Shown here: positions 24,565-31,510 of the stretch, one piece after another
Numbering within the stretch: the first letter of the stretch is position 1
Layout: each line of letters opens with the position of its first letter
From: a virus
Reading direction: 5' to 3' (one strand)
DNA: 31,510 nt
Virus record (IMG/VR): IMGVR_UViG_3300017527_000084
Coordinates: 1 to 31,510 of that record
Program-made: the position numbers and the translations under genes
Notes under the pieces: model-generated
What the model was told of the DNA's origin: nothing
What the model saw: only the letters and a program-made list of their open reading frames with translations
Databases searched by the model: none

Positions 24565-24594
24565 TTGGCGGTTAAATAAATTATACTATCTTTG
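24565..24594 (+). promoter_or_regulatory. Promoter upstream of replication genes
   Basis: TTG at 24565-24567, 19 nt, TATCTTTG at 24587-24594: both elements and spacing match the Bacteroidota consensus. The start is expected at about 24599-24601, at the left arm of the stem described next. Confidence 0.75.
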
Positions 24595-24596
24595 TC

Positions 24597-24665
24597 AGAA
24601 GAGGTTGCTTAGTTTAGCGACTGCGTAAAAGGTTTACACGCTTCCTTTCCTCTTCTATTTTTTTT
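24597..24665 (+). ncRNA. Structured leader RNA / attenuator
   Basis: AGAAGAGG (24597-24604) pairs exactly with CCTCTTCT (24649-24656), followed by A and eight T residues, so a terminator closes a 44-nt loop that itself holds a hairpin: GCGTAAA (24623-24629) with TTTAC and GC (24633-24641). The TTTACACGCTT strand can instead pair with AAGCGTGTGTAAA (24666-24678, one 2-nt bulge) near the start of the next gene. A free RNA of about 65 nt, or a leader controlling the replication genes, are both possible. No ligand or known riboswitch class recognised. Confidence 0.55.
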
Positions 24666-24688
24666 AAGCGTGTGTAAAAAGCGACATT

Positions 24689-25336
24689 ATGAAAAAATCA
24701 TTTGTATTACATCGTGATAGCTTGGTAGTTCTGGACGAACTAACTGATGAACAAGCAGGTAAATTATTTAAGGCAATACGATCATACCATGAAGGTGATG
24801 TTATCGACTTGGATTTCGCTATGAAAATGGCATTTCTACCATTCAAGAATCAATTCGAACGTGACCAAGAAACCTATCAAAAGATCGTGGAACGTAACCG
24901 TAGTAACGGACGCAAGGGTGGTGCGCCAACTAAACCCAAGACAACCCAAAAAACCCAGTCGGTTATTCAAGAACCCAAAAAAGCCGATAGTGATAGTGAT
25001 AGTGTAAATGATAGTGATAATGAAAAAGAAGATAAGAGTACATCGACTAAAGTCGAAGGGTTTGATTGGGATAGTTTACGTTTACTAATCAACAAGACGT
25101 TTGGCAGAGAATTCAAGACCATAAACAAAGACGTACGCAAAAAATACAATGCACGACTAAAAGATGGTTACACAAAAAAGGATGTACTTAATGCCATAAA
25201 CAACTGTAAGAACGACAAGTTCCACATTGACCTAAATTTCCACCACTGTACACCCGAATATTTCAGCCGATCCAATACCCTCGATTTGCACAGTACGACC
25301 AAAGCCACGAACAAACCATATAACGCTCACTCATGA
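24689..25336 (+). CDS. Replication initiator / helicase-loader-like protein
   Basis: 215 residues. The N-terminal part (VLHRDSLVVLDELTDEQAGK, AIRSYHEGD, FKNQFERDQETYQKIVERNR) looks like the DUF6291-type domain of Bacteroidota phages. A low-complexity Ser/Asp/Lys/Thr linker (90-120) follows. The C-terminal part (about 125-205: SLRLLINKTFGREFKTINKD, RLKDGYTKKDVLNAINNCKN, HHCTPEYFS) matches the phage conserved C-terminal domain Phg_2220_C, found in replication initiators and helicase loaders. It overlaps the dnaB start by 4 nt, which supports a loading role for that helicase. Confidence 0.7.
   Translation: MKKSFVLHRDSLVVLDELTDEQAGKLFKAIRSYHEGDVIDLDFAMKMAFLPFKNQFERDQETYQKIVERNRSNGRKGGAPTKPKTTQKTQSVIQEPKKADSDSDSVNDSDNEKEDKSTSTKVEGFDWDSLRLLINKTFGREFKTINKDVRKKYNARLKDGYTKKDVLNAINNCKNDKFHIDLNFHHCTPEYFSRSNTLDLHSTTKATNKPYNAHS
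24986..25021 (+). repeat. Hexamer repeat (GATAGT) in coding sequence
   Basis: Six hexamers in a row: GATAGT three times, GTAAAT, GATAGT, GATAAT. In frame they code for the Ser-Asp-rich linker of the replication protein. Such in-frame repeats vary by slippage and may change linker length between relatives. Confidence 0.8.
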
Positions 25337-26688
25337 GAACACCACAGCACGAAATATTTAACAGACTAATAAACAGTCAAGGCGGTGAAGCTATCACGAT
25401 GATATCTAAGTGTTCAGACTACACATTCCACACGGGTGATGATCGTATCATATTCGAAGCGGTTAAGCAATGCGTATCACAAGGAATGCAACCACATCCT
25501 GTTGCTATCATAAGAGTAATGAAGGAACAAAAGACGTTTGAACGTAGGTTTGTTTCTATGCTTAGTGAGTTAACGACCACCGACATGGATAACACCTTAC
25601 CATTTGATAGTGTTTGTTCACAAGCGAGGGAGGAAACAAATGAGTACATGATACGAAACTTCACAGGTAACGTGTTGAACAGTTTGAACCAAGGAACATT
25701 CACACTGGATGGATATTTAGACCAGGCAAAACAGCTTGAAACAAGTGTGACACTAGAATCAAAACAAGAGCGTACATCTAAAGACGTAATCAAAACACTA
25801 GTAACACGTCACGACAAAGCAAAGGCGGGTGACATCACAGGATTAAGTCTTGGATTTATGAACCTATCCAAATACATAATACTAGAACCTGTTGATGTTA
25901 TGTTGGTGGCTGCACGACCTGCAATGGGTAAGAGTGCGTTTGCCGTTTCATGTATCAAAAGACTTTGTTTTCAACAGAACTTGAAGGTGGCTTTGTTTTC
26001 CCTTGAAATGTCAACCGAACAGATACACCGTAGACTTGTTGCAGAACTTACTGACATTGGAATGAACCGACAAAAGGAAGGACGATGTAGCAAAACAGAG
26101 ATACAACAGATCGAAGCGTTAACGAACAAGAAGGAACTGGACAATCTCACAGTGTTCGAAGGAACACACACCAATACCGACATCCGGCGAAAGGTTACAG
26201 AACTAAAATACACTAAAGGCGTCGACGTTTTTATTGTTGACTACATCCAAAAGATCAAACCGAATAAGAGCTCAAACAGTTATGAGGAAATCACAGAAGT
26301 ATCTGGAGCATTAAAAGAAACTTGTCAAAATCTCAAAGTACCATGTATTGCACTGGCTCAACTATCAAGAAATTCAGAGCAACGTGGTGGTGATAAACGT
26401 CCAGTACTGTCTGACCTTAAAGGTTCGGGATCATTAGAACAAGATGCGTCTGTTGTTGGCTTTCTACATCGCCCAGAATATTACGGTATCATGCAGGACG
26501 AAGAAGGAAATTCTAATGCAGGACTTGGTGAGTTCATAATCGCAAAGAATCGAGAAGGTGAATGTGGATTGATTAATTTTAAGGTTGAACTAGGACTATC
26601 ACGATGGACTGAACAAAACGAAACGATAATATCCAACAACAGCATAACACAAAACATTGATTTCGACACAGAGGAAACACCGTTCTGA
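25333..26688 (+). CDS. dnaB: Replicative DNA helicase (DnaB family)
   Basis: 451 residues. N-terminal domain 1-110 (QHEIFNRLINSQGGEAITMI) then the RecA-like domain. Walker A is ARPAMGKS (194-201), Walker B VFIVDY (299-304), with the motif Q343LSRN and the arginine-rich R351GGDKRPVLSDLKGSGS region that follow the family order. Length matches the typical 450 residues. It unwinds the replication fork and would be loaded by the preceding gene's product. Start overlap is ATGA. Confidence 0.95.
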   Translation: MRTPQHEIFNRLINSQGGEAITMISKCSDYTFHTGDDRIIFEAVKQCVSQGMQPHPVAIIRVMKEQKTFERRFVSMLSELTTTDMDNTLPFDSVCSQAREETNEYMIRNFTGNVLNSLNQGTFTLDGYLDQAKQLETSVTLESKQERTSKDVIKTLVTRHDKAKAGDITGLSLGFMNLSKYIILEPVDVMLVAARPAMGKSAFAVSCIKRLCFQQNLKVALFSLEMSTEQIHRRLVAELTDIGMNRQKEGRCSKTEIQQIEALTNKKELDNLTVFEGTHTNTDIRRKVTELKYTKGVDVFIVDYIQKIKPNKSSNSYEEITEVSGALKETCQNLKVPCIALAQLSRNSEQRGGDKRPVLSDLKGSGSLEQDASVVGFLHRPEYYGIMQDEEGNSNAGLGEFIIAKNREGECGLINFKVELGLSRWTEQNETIISNNSITQNIDFDTEETPF

Positions 26689-26942
26689 TGCTAACATACA
26701 AGAAAACCGACAACAATACCACCTTGATCTTCGACAAAGACACACAGGTTGGCACGATAGAAATACGACAAGACAAGTTTATCATTGGATTGTGTGAATA
26801 TACTATCACGATACCAGTAAAGCGACGACAGGCAGTTAAACAATGCTTAGAGAATCACTACAAAGCGATCTTGGAAATGCGAGAGTGGGAAACAGAAAGC
26901 GAACTCACCGCGATGCGTAGAGGATTCACAATTAAAAAATAA
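26688..26942 (+). CDS. Small hypothetical early protein
   Basis: 84 residues, beta-rich with alternating strands (TLIFDKDTQVGTIEIRQDKF, YTITIPVKRRQAV) and a helical end rich in Glu/Arg (WETESELTAMRRGFTIKK). Its start shares a base with the dnaB stop (TGATG), so expression is coupled to the helicase. Unknown function. Confidence 0.55.
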   Translation: MLTYKKTDNNTTLIFDKDTQVGTIEIRQDKFIIGLCEYTITIPVKRRQAVKQCLENHYKAILEMREWETESELTAMRRGFTIKK

Positions 26943-26955
26943 TTATTCTAATATA

Positions 26956-26986
26956 TTGATATACTAATATATTATACATATATTTG
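26956..26986 (+). promoter_or_regulatory. Early promoter 3 (TTG-N20-TATATTTG)
   Basis: TTG at 26956-26958 and TATATTTG at 26979-26986, 20-nt spacing. The start site then lies in AACTTTAAAA (26990-26999), as in the promoter at 23.28 kb, with a leader of about 12 nt to the ATG. Region 26943-27011 holds no gene. Confidence 0.75.
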
Positions 26987-27011
26987 AAGAACTTTAAAAG
27001 ATAAGCACAGA

Positions 27012-27284
27012 ATGAACAAGGCATCACAGGCAGATATCAAATTCTATAAGGGTGTGTTGTTGGTGAAAATCCACGACAAACTGACATCAGACAAAACATA
27101 CATGAGTATCGACGAACTTGATACGTTCTTAAAGTCATACGCAGATTTGAATGAACTATCATGTGGTGAAATGACACACGAACAGATGCAGATACTAAAA
27201 GAATATTCGAAGCAATTTGCATCTAGCATTGGAATGGGTGTTGATGCATTCGACAAAGACAACGAAATCAATTTTAATTTTTAA
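27012..27284 (+). CDS. Hypothetical early protein
   Basis: 90 residues. KVLLVKIHDKLTSDKTYMSIDELDTF-type start with helices (DELDTFLKSYADLNE, HEQMQILKEYSKQFASS) and an acidic end. Read from the third early promoter, before the OB-fold-like gene. No family known to me; typical small replication-region protein. Confidence 0.55.
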   Translation: MNKASQADIKFYKGVLLVKIHDKLTSDKTYMSIDELDTFLKSYADLNELSCGEMTHEQMQILKEYSKQFASSIGMGVDAFDKDNEINFNF

Positions 27285-27294
27285 TCATAAACAA

Positions 27295-27852
27295 ATGGCA
27301 GGAAGTCGTGAAGATAGAGAACGCTGGGATATGGAATACGAACACAACAAAACCATAACCCACGATTCGACAATGAAGCAAGGCAACCACCCACTAAAAC
27401 AAATCAAAATGGAAGTTAAGTTAAATCAAGCAGTACAAGGAAAAGTGAAAAGTGTAACAGGATCGGGAACATACAAAGACATGTTCTCATTTGAATACAC
27501 ATTTGAAGATGGTGTTATCATGAAAGCGAACCACAAGACAGATGCACCACGATTTGCACCTGGTGATGATGTTGAATACACCGTGAAGTTTTCGAACGCT
27601 TATGGAAATCTAGGAAGTATCGACAAACCACAAGACCAACAACGAAGTGGTGGACATTCTACACCTCAACCATCCCACGGCATAAACACAAATGATTCGA
27701 TACTGTATCAAGTGAGTTTGAAAATTGCTAGTGATGTTCTGATCAATGGGTACAATCCAGCGTTTGAAAACACGTTCCCAACAGGACAATCAATTAACGA
27801 CCTAGCACTGGACATCGCGACAAAGGCAAAGGAAAACATTACCAAACTCTAA
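27295..27852 (+). CDS. OB-fold-like protein, candidate ssDNA-binding
   Basis: 185 residues. Acidic/polar N-terminal region, then a beta part (VKLNQAVQGKVKSVTGSGTY, KDMFSFEYTFEDGVIMKAN, FAPGDDVEYTVKFSNAYGNL) with the order of a short OB-like barrel found in a group of Bacteroidota phage replication proteins. The C-terminal 70 residues are helical (SLKIASDVLINGYNPAFEN). ATG 27295 is used because 27217 lies in the gene upstream. A role in ssDNA binding or recombination is inferred from fold and place; it is not a clear SSB by sequence. Confidence 0.45.
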   Translation: MAGSREDRERWDMEYEHNKTITHDSTMKQGNHPLKQIKMEVKLNQAVQGKVKSVTGSGTYKDMFSFEYTFEDGVIMKANHKTDAPRFAPGDDVEYTVKFSNAYGNLGSIDKPQDQQRSGGHSTPQPSHGINTNDSILYQVSLKIASDVLINGYNPAFENTFPTGQSINDLALDIATKAKENITKL

Positions 27853-27855
27853 ACA

Positions 27856-28089
27856 ATGGACTATGCACTTGCTAAACGCATAAACAAACGGTTCATACTT
27901 AAATGCACAACCTGCACTGGTCAAAAAAAACTGATCGGTGCAGGTCAATTGCATAAGTTCATAGGAATAGGTGGTGAACAGGTAGCGGTTGAATTGTATG
28001 TGTATGCACTACAACGAACAGGAAACAACTTTGAAATCAAATTGGATAGAGGCATAACCATCCGATTCAACAAAAGACAAATCAAATGA
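27856..28089 (+). CDS. Small basic protein with CxxC
   Basis: 77 residues. KRINKRFILKCTTCTGQKKL with a single CxxC pair, then a beta-rich part and a basic end (TIRFNKRQIK). One CxxC is not enough for a zinc site on its own. Overlaps the next gene by 4 nt (ATGA). Might be a nucleic-acid-binding accessory protein; function unknown. Confidence 0.5.
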   Translation: MDYALAKRINKRFILKCTTCTGQKKLIGAGQLHKFIGIGGEQVAVELYVYALQRTGNNFEIKLDRGITIRFNKRQIK

Positions 28090-28679
28090 AAAATTACACA
28101 ACAGAAGAAGTAAACGGGTTCCTAGATGAACTAAAAATGAAATTCTACACTTGTAATACACCGATGCAAATAGCAATCGAACAATTCAAACGCGACAAAG
28201 GCTTACTACCTACACTAGAGGTTGGAAAGTGGTATAAAACAACACGAGGCTATGAACGTTTGTTGTGTTGTATAACGGAAATTCAAGGCAATAGATTTAT
28301 TTACTATGGGTTCAATGTTTGTGGTCACTGGAAAGACGAAGACTATTACCCATTAGAAGATATAGACACCGAAGCAACCCCCCAAGAAGTAGAAACCGCT
28401 TTAATAGCAGAAGCAAAGAAAAGAGGGTTTAAAGAGGGTGTTAGCTTTTGTAGAAGTAAGGATTTATTGTTATCAGCTTTTCTACACCCATCAGTAAACA
28501 CAGAAGCTGTTGTTACAACCCCGTTAATCTTAGGTGATAATAATAACTTATGGACAAAGGATGGGTGTATTATATTTAGTAAGGGGATTTGGGCTACTAT
28601 AACCGAAGATAACAAACTAAACGAACTAGAGAAGAAGTACGAAGAGTTAGGAAAGGAAATACAAAGACTAAAGAAATAG
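28086..28679 (+). CDS. Hypothetical early protein with two compositional halves
   Basis: 197 residues. The first half is a mixed fold with YTTEEVNGFLDELKMKFYTC and VGKWYKTTRGYERLLCC. The second half (from about residue 95: EVETALIAEAKKRGFKEG, SFCRSKDLLLSAF, LWTKDGCIIFSKGIW) has more AGA and TTA codons and T-rich DNA than the first. It ends in a coiled coil (EKKYEELGKEIQRLKK). The change in composition suggests that the C-terminal part was gained by recombination. Function unknown. Confidence 0.5.
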   Translation: MKNYTTEEVNGFLDELKMKFYTCNTPMQIAIEQFKRDKGLLPTLEVGKWYKTTRGYERLLCCITEIQGNRFIYYGFNVCGHWKDEDYYPLEDIDTEATPQEVETALIAEAKKRGFKEGVSFCRSKDLLLSAFLHPSVNTEAVVTTPLILGDNNNLWTKDGCIIFSKGIWATITEDNKLNELEKKYEELGKEIQRLKK

Positions 28680-28683
28680 AGCA

Positions 28684-28893
28684 ATGGCAAATAGAAAAGT
28701 ACTAGATGGAAACATCACCAAGGACGCACGAGTCCAAATTGAGGCATTAATAAAAAAGGGAATCACACCGTATAGAATCTGCAAAGGTTCTGGAGTGAAC
28801 CAACTAACATTGGACAGGTTTCGCAAAGGCAAAAGAATCACAAGTGAACAACTAGACAAAATAGGAACATGGATCAAGGACGAAAAGCATTAA
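28684..28893 (+). CDS. Small XRE/Cro-like HTH protein
   Basis: 69 residues. The stretch ALIKKGITPYRICKGSGVNQ followed by LTLDRFRKGKRITSEQLDKI matches the XRE helix-turn-helix (helix, GSG-V turn, recognition helix, G-KR-x-T loop). Small enough to act as a Cro- or anti-repressor-like regulator. It follows the previous gene by 4 nt and overlaps the next. Likely target operators are the repeated early leaders, but this is inference. Confidence 0.7.
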   Translation: MANRKVLDGNITKDARVQIEALIKKGITPYRICKGSGVNQLTLDRFRKGKRITSEQLDKIGTWIKDEKH

Positions 28894-29030
28894 GATTTAT
28901 CATTAAAATCATCGTGGCTAGTGTTGCATCTTACATGATATACAAGTGTCTTGTGATTTACGCAAAGTCCAACCATAAAGAACCACAACCCAAAGGATGG
29001 AAGGTATCGAACCCCGACCACAATTTTTGA
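28869..29030 (+). CDS. 53-residue single-helix membrane protein
   Basis: ATG in a frame that overlaps the end of the HTH gene, stop 3 nt before the next gene. 53 residues with one clear membrane helix (about 8-31: LRFIIKIIVASVASYMIYKC and onward), a short basic N-terminus (MDQGRK) and a polar C-terminus (NHKEPQPKGWKVSNPDHNF). Fills a 140-nt gap that would otherwise be empty. Such small early membrane proteins include superinfection-exclusion and host-inhibition peptides, but no family is known. Confidence 0.5.
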   Translation: MDQGRKALRFIIKIIVASVASYMIYKCLVIYAKSNHKEPQPKGWKVSNPDHNF

Positions 29031-29033
29031 CAC

Positions 29034-29696
29034 ATGAAACGTGAACCCAAACTAAAAGACTGTGCCAACGAACTATGCACAAATGAATTCAAGCAGTACA
29101 AAAGTACTGTGAAGGTTTGTTCAATGGGTTGTGCGATAGCATACGCCAAACAGAAGAACCAAAAGGATGCGATCAGACAAGCAGAACGCGACAAAGCCAA
29201 ACACACAATCGAACGAATGACAACCGACAAGTACAGGGCGGTCAAAATTCAACCATTGATGAATCTGTTAGCACGTATAATCGACAACGGTCAACCATGT
29301 ATCGCCACAGGAAACCACGAAGGAAAAATGGCAGGAGGACACAGACATTCAGTAGGTAGTGCGCGAAACTTATCTTTGAACCTTCACAACATCCACATCC
29401 AATCATGGCAAAGCAACGACAAGCAAGGAGGCGACCACGTAAGATATCGCGCTGGACTCATAGAAATCTATGGAAGGAAGTACGCAAACTTTATCGACGA
29501 GGATTTAATGCAGTGTCCTTCGAAGCTATGGACTAAAGACGACCTTGTAGAGCTACGCCTACGTCTTCAAAAGATCGTTAACGACTACAAACACCTAAAC
29601 AAGATTTACACCCCCTTAGAACGTATTAAAATACGTAATCAATTGAATGTTGAATTGGGGATGTATCCAAAAGAATTTGCAGTGTTTGAAAAATAA
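29034..29696 (+). CDS. ninG: NinG/Rap-like recombination nuclease
   Basis: 220 residues. N-terminal zinc site C10, C15, C29, C33 (LKDCANELCTNEFKQYKSTV, VCSMGCAIAYA). The catalytic part MAGGHRHSVGSARNLSLNLH with NIHIQSWQSND and KQGGDHVRYRAG is the conserved core of NinG (lambda Rap), a structure-selective nuclease that acts on recombination intermediates. H103, H105 and the following N/H residues are candidate active-site residues. Typical length. Place among replication genes supports the role. Confidence 0.9.
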   Translation: MKREPKLKDCANELCTNEFKQYKSTVKVCSMGCAIAYAKQKNQKDAIRQAERDKAKHTIERMTTDKYRAVKIQPLMNLLARIIDNGQPCIATGNHEGKMAGGHRHSVGSARNLSLNLHNIHIQSWQSNDKQGGDHVRYRAGLIEIYGRKYANFIDEDLMQCPSKLWTKDDLVELRLRLQKIVNDYKHLNKIYTPLERIKIRNQLNVELGMYPKEFAVFEK

Positions 29697-29713
29697 ACAT
29701 TGTAATACAATAA

Positions 29714-29730
29714 TATATTTGTATATTGCA
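29714..29730 (+). promoter_or_regulatory. Early promoter 4, ambiguous -7 box
   Basis: TATATTTG at 29714-29721 and, overlapping in use, TATATTGC at 29723-29730 preceded by TTG at 29700-29702 with 20 nt. The second fits spacing, the first fits the -7 consensus. Followed by AACTTTAAAA (29733-29742) and ATG at 29752, the same leader as two other early promoters. Confidence 0.55.
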
Positions 29731-29751
29731 CTAACTTTAAAAAATAACAAG

Positions 29752-30033
29752 ATGAAAAAAGAACAACCAAACGGAATGCCTCAACAATGTATTGATACAG
29801 GTGAGGCACTAGTCCAAGCGTACGGATATGACAACGCTATTAAGAACATTGAAGACAACGTAAAGACATTACGAACAGTCCACGACATAATGAAGGAACA
29901 CGCACCCGAACAAATCGAAGAACGGTTAAAAATTGCTTTAATGTCTGATTTTTGGGATCAAACATTGCAATCACTCGAAGTTCCAAAGACATTGCCACGT
30001 TCATTCATGGCAGGATTAAACCCAAACGGATAA
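29752..30033 (+). CDS. Hypothetical early protein
   Basis: 93 residues, helical (IDTGEALVQAYGYDNAIKNI, TLRTVHDIMKEHAPEQIEER). ATG 29752 is preferred over an in-frame codon at 29647 inside the ninG gene because of the promoter and leader between. The stop overlaps the next start (TAATG). Function unknown. Confidence 0.6.
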   Translation: MKKEQPNGMPQQCIDTGEALVQAYGYDNAIKNIEDNVKTLRTVHDIMKEHAPEQIEERLKIALMSDFWDQTLQSLEVPKTLPRSFMAGLNPNG

Positions 30034-30851
30034 TGGAAAATTTGCTAATAACAGTATCGGGTGGTCGATCATCTGCACGAATGGCACGACACATCCAGAC
30101 AAGCCCAAAATATAAAGACTATAACAAGCTATATGTGTTTTGTAATACAGGACATGAACGCCCCGAAACAATCGACTTTTTGAAGAACATTGTAAACGTT
30201 TGGGGAATACCTCTAAACATAATCGAAGGCGTTTATAGTAATGAAAAAGGTGTTGGTGTACGTCATAGGATAGTAGACTTTGACACACTGGACATGGAGG
30301 GGCGTGTGTTTTCTGAATGTATAGATGAACTGCAAAAGATTAAATGGACAGGTGTGCCTAATATGGCAGTACCATATTGTTCTGACCGCTTAAAAGTTAG
30401 ACCAGCACACCATTTTGCCAAAACTATATTTGAAACCACCAAATACATCAAAGCGGTTGGCTACAGAAAGGAAGACTTATATACTAGGACATCACTAACT
30501 GAAATTAAAGCCAAAAAAAACATCATTGCACCACTTGTATTTGACTTTCACCCACAGATTGGGAACATTGAACTGAATGAATTCTATGATGCACAGCCGT
30601 TCAAACTAGAGATACACAATAAGCTAGGGAACTGTGAACTATGTTGGAAGAAGTCCGACCAGAACCTGATTGAAATAATACAACACGGAACACGGTTTGT
30701 TGATTGGCATATAAACGAAGAAAACAAACACGGAAATACATTCTTTCGTGGTGACAGAAGTATCAAGGAGCTAGTTAAACTAGCAGAATCTGGTGAGCAG
30801 TTAGAAATGTTCGACGATACTGGTGATGCATGTGTGTGCGAATTTGACTAA
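30033..30851 (+). CDS. PAPS reductase / PP-loop ATPase family protein
   Basis: 272 residues. SGGRSSA (9-15) is the PP-loop; YVFCNTGHE (34-42) and GYRKED (143-148) fit the adenine-nucleotide alpha hydrolase fold. C116 in CSDRLKVRP, CELC (201-204) and CVC (267-269) may bind a metal or Fe-S cluster, as in sulfur-transfer enzymes of this group. Family members reduce PAPS, thiolate nucleic acids (DndC-like) or modify bases. The phage role cannot be told from sequence. It overlaps the preceding gene by one base (TAATG). Confidence 0.75.
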   Translation: MENLLITVSGGRSSARMARHIQTSPKYKDYNKLYVFCNTGHERPETIDFLKNIVNVWGIPLNIIEGVYSNEKGVGVRHRIVDFDTLDMEGRVFSECIDELQKIKWTGVPNMAVPYCSDRLKVRPAHHFAKTIFETTKYIKAVGYRKEDLYTRTSLTEIKAKKNIIAPLVFDFHPQIGNIELNEFYDAQPFKLEIHNKLGNCELCWKKSDQNLIEIIQHGTRFVDWHINEENKHGNTFFRGDRSIKELVKLAESGEQLEMFDDTGDACVCEFD

Positions 30852-30873
30852 ACAATATTAACACTTTAGAGAA

Positions 30874-31149
30874 ATGAAAGAACAAACACCAATAGAGGAA
30901 ATATTAAAAAGGGATAGTGAAATACTTGATGTTTTAAAGAAAAAAGGATTTGTTAAATCTGATTTAGATGGTAATCATTTAACGATTAGAACGGTAACAA
31001 GTTTAATTGACTTTGTTATTGAACTCCAAGCCCAACACGAAGCAGAGTTAAAAGCTAAAGACGATAAAATCCACTTTCTAACTGAAATGATTCACAACGG
31101 TTTAGGATGGGAAGATTTAGAAGATGACAGCAAACCAATGGATAGTTAA
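30874..31149 (+). CDS. Hypothetical protein with C-terminal coiled coil
   Basis: 91 residues. Mostly helical (IEEILKRDSEILDVLKKKGF; coiled coil around 45-76, VIELQAQHEAELKAKDDK). More AT-rich, with AGA and TTA codons, than the central early genes. It follows the PP-loop gene by 22 nt. Unknown. Confidence 0.55.
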   Translation: MKEQTPIEEILKRDSEILDVLKKKGFVKSDLDGNHLTIRTVTSLIDFVIELQAQHEAELKAKDDKIHFLTEMIHNGLGWEDLEDDSKPMDS

Positions 31150-31170
31150 CACCACTAAACACGAAACAGA

Positions 31171-31510
31171 ATGAAAGCAATTTTAAAAGAATTAGGATTT
31201 GAACACTTGCCGATGCTTAGTGAGTTTTGGAAGAAATTGAGAAACCATAAAGAGGGATTCGAACCTTCATATATCACAATAGAGTATAATTCATTTGTAG
31301 AGTTTGTTACTCAACCCCTCACAAAAGGAATGTTTATACCTTGTGATGAAGCGGGAAATGTATTGGAAAAATCTTTGGCGTGTTTAAATGGCGATAATTG
31401 CCCTATTTGCGAACAATACCAACAAGCAAAGGATAGAGTATTGTTTGAGGGGTGGGAGGGTAAATCATACTGTGATTACCTTGTGATTAATGACAATCAA
31501 ACAATAAGAA
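31171..31510 (+). CDS. Partial hypothetical protein, runs off the window
   Basis: 113 codons remain open at the right edge, so the end is missing. FIPCDEAGNVLEKSL, then NCPICEQYQQAKDRVLFEGW and YCDYLVIND: a CPIC pair plus other Cys, typical of small phage proteins with a single zinc-like knuckle. No function known. Composition is AT-rich, as in the previous gene. Confidence 0.6.
   Translation, partial: MKAILKELGFEHLPMLSEFWKKLRNHKEGFEPSYITIEYNSFVEFVTQPLTKGMFIPCDEAGNVLEKSLACLNGDNCPICEQYQQAKDRVLFEGWEGKSYCDYLVINDNQTIR

Noticed and set aside
24986-25021. CRISPR-like or regulatory repeat
   Set aside because: The hexamers are in frame inside a gene and make a Ser-Asp linker; no spacers.
1-31510. 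tRNA genes, integrase or attachment sites
   Set aside because: None was seen on either strand, so no lysogeny module is claimed.

Overview
The window looks like part of the genome of a tailed phage (siphovirus-type) infecting a member of the Bacteroidota, most likely a flavobacterium. Reasons: AT-rich DNA; promoters of the Bacteroidota type (TTG / about 19-20 nt / TAnnTTTG); A-rich translation starts with little Shine-Dalgarno signal; and structural, lysis and replication proteins of kinds common in flavobacterial phages. No integrase, CI-like repressor, tRNA or host gene was seen, so a virulent phage (or an unsampled lysogeny region) is the simplest reading. Both ends look like phage, and the last gene runs off the right edge.

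Layout. (1) 71-1051: a terminator and promoter, then small genes (membrane protein, hypothetical, HTH/sigma-like protein). (2) 1085-3128: HeH-like protein and the two terminase subunits. (3) 3161-11472: tail block with two large tail proteins, a surface protein, the tape measure and two small completion-type proteins. (4) 11469-13690: an exported small protein and three consecutive glycosyltransferases. (5) 14838-13632 on the minus strand: two overlapping genes read as tail assembly chaperones, with their own promoter. (6) 14885-21698: head block with XkdF-like protease/scaffold, major capsid protein, major tail protein, portal, connector, and a tail-terminator-like protein fused to a lectin-like domain. 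(7) 21704-23035: holin, DUF5675-type lysis protein and a hypothetical. (8) 23036-23310: a dense regulatory gap with two terminators, promoters and a possible small RNA. (9) 23311-31510: early/replication block with a replication initiator (Phg_2220_C type), DnaB helicase, an OB-fold-like candidate ssDNA-binding protein, a NinG-like nuclease, a PAPS-reductase-like enzyme, small HTH and zinc-finger proteins and several unknowns.

How it works together: early genes are read from several Bacteroidota-type promoters that share a leader (AACTTTAAAA shortly before the start codon) and from a promoter that passes through a structured leader RNA before the replication genes. Late genes build a head (portal, protease, capsid), a long non-contractile tail (the tape measure predicts about 120 nm) and a lysis pair. 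The most unusual parts are the glycosyltransferase cassette in the structural region, the inverted chaperone pair, the lectin-like fusion at the neck/tail terminator, the structured leader at 24.6 kb and the intergenic RNA at 23.1 kb.
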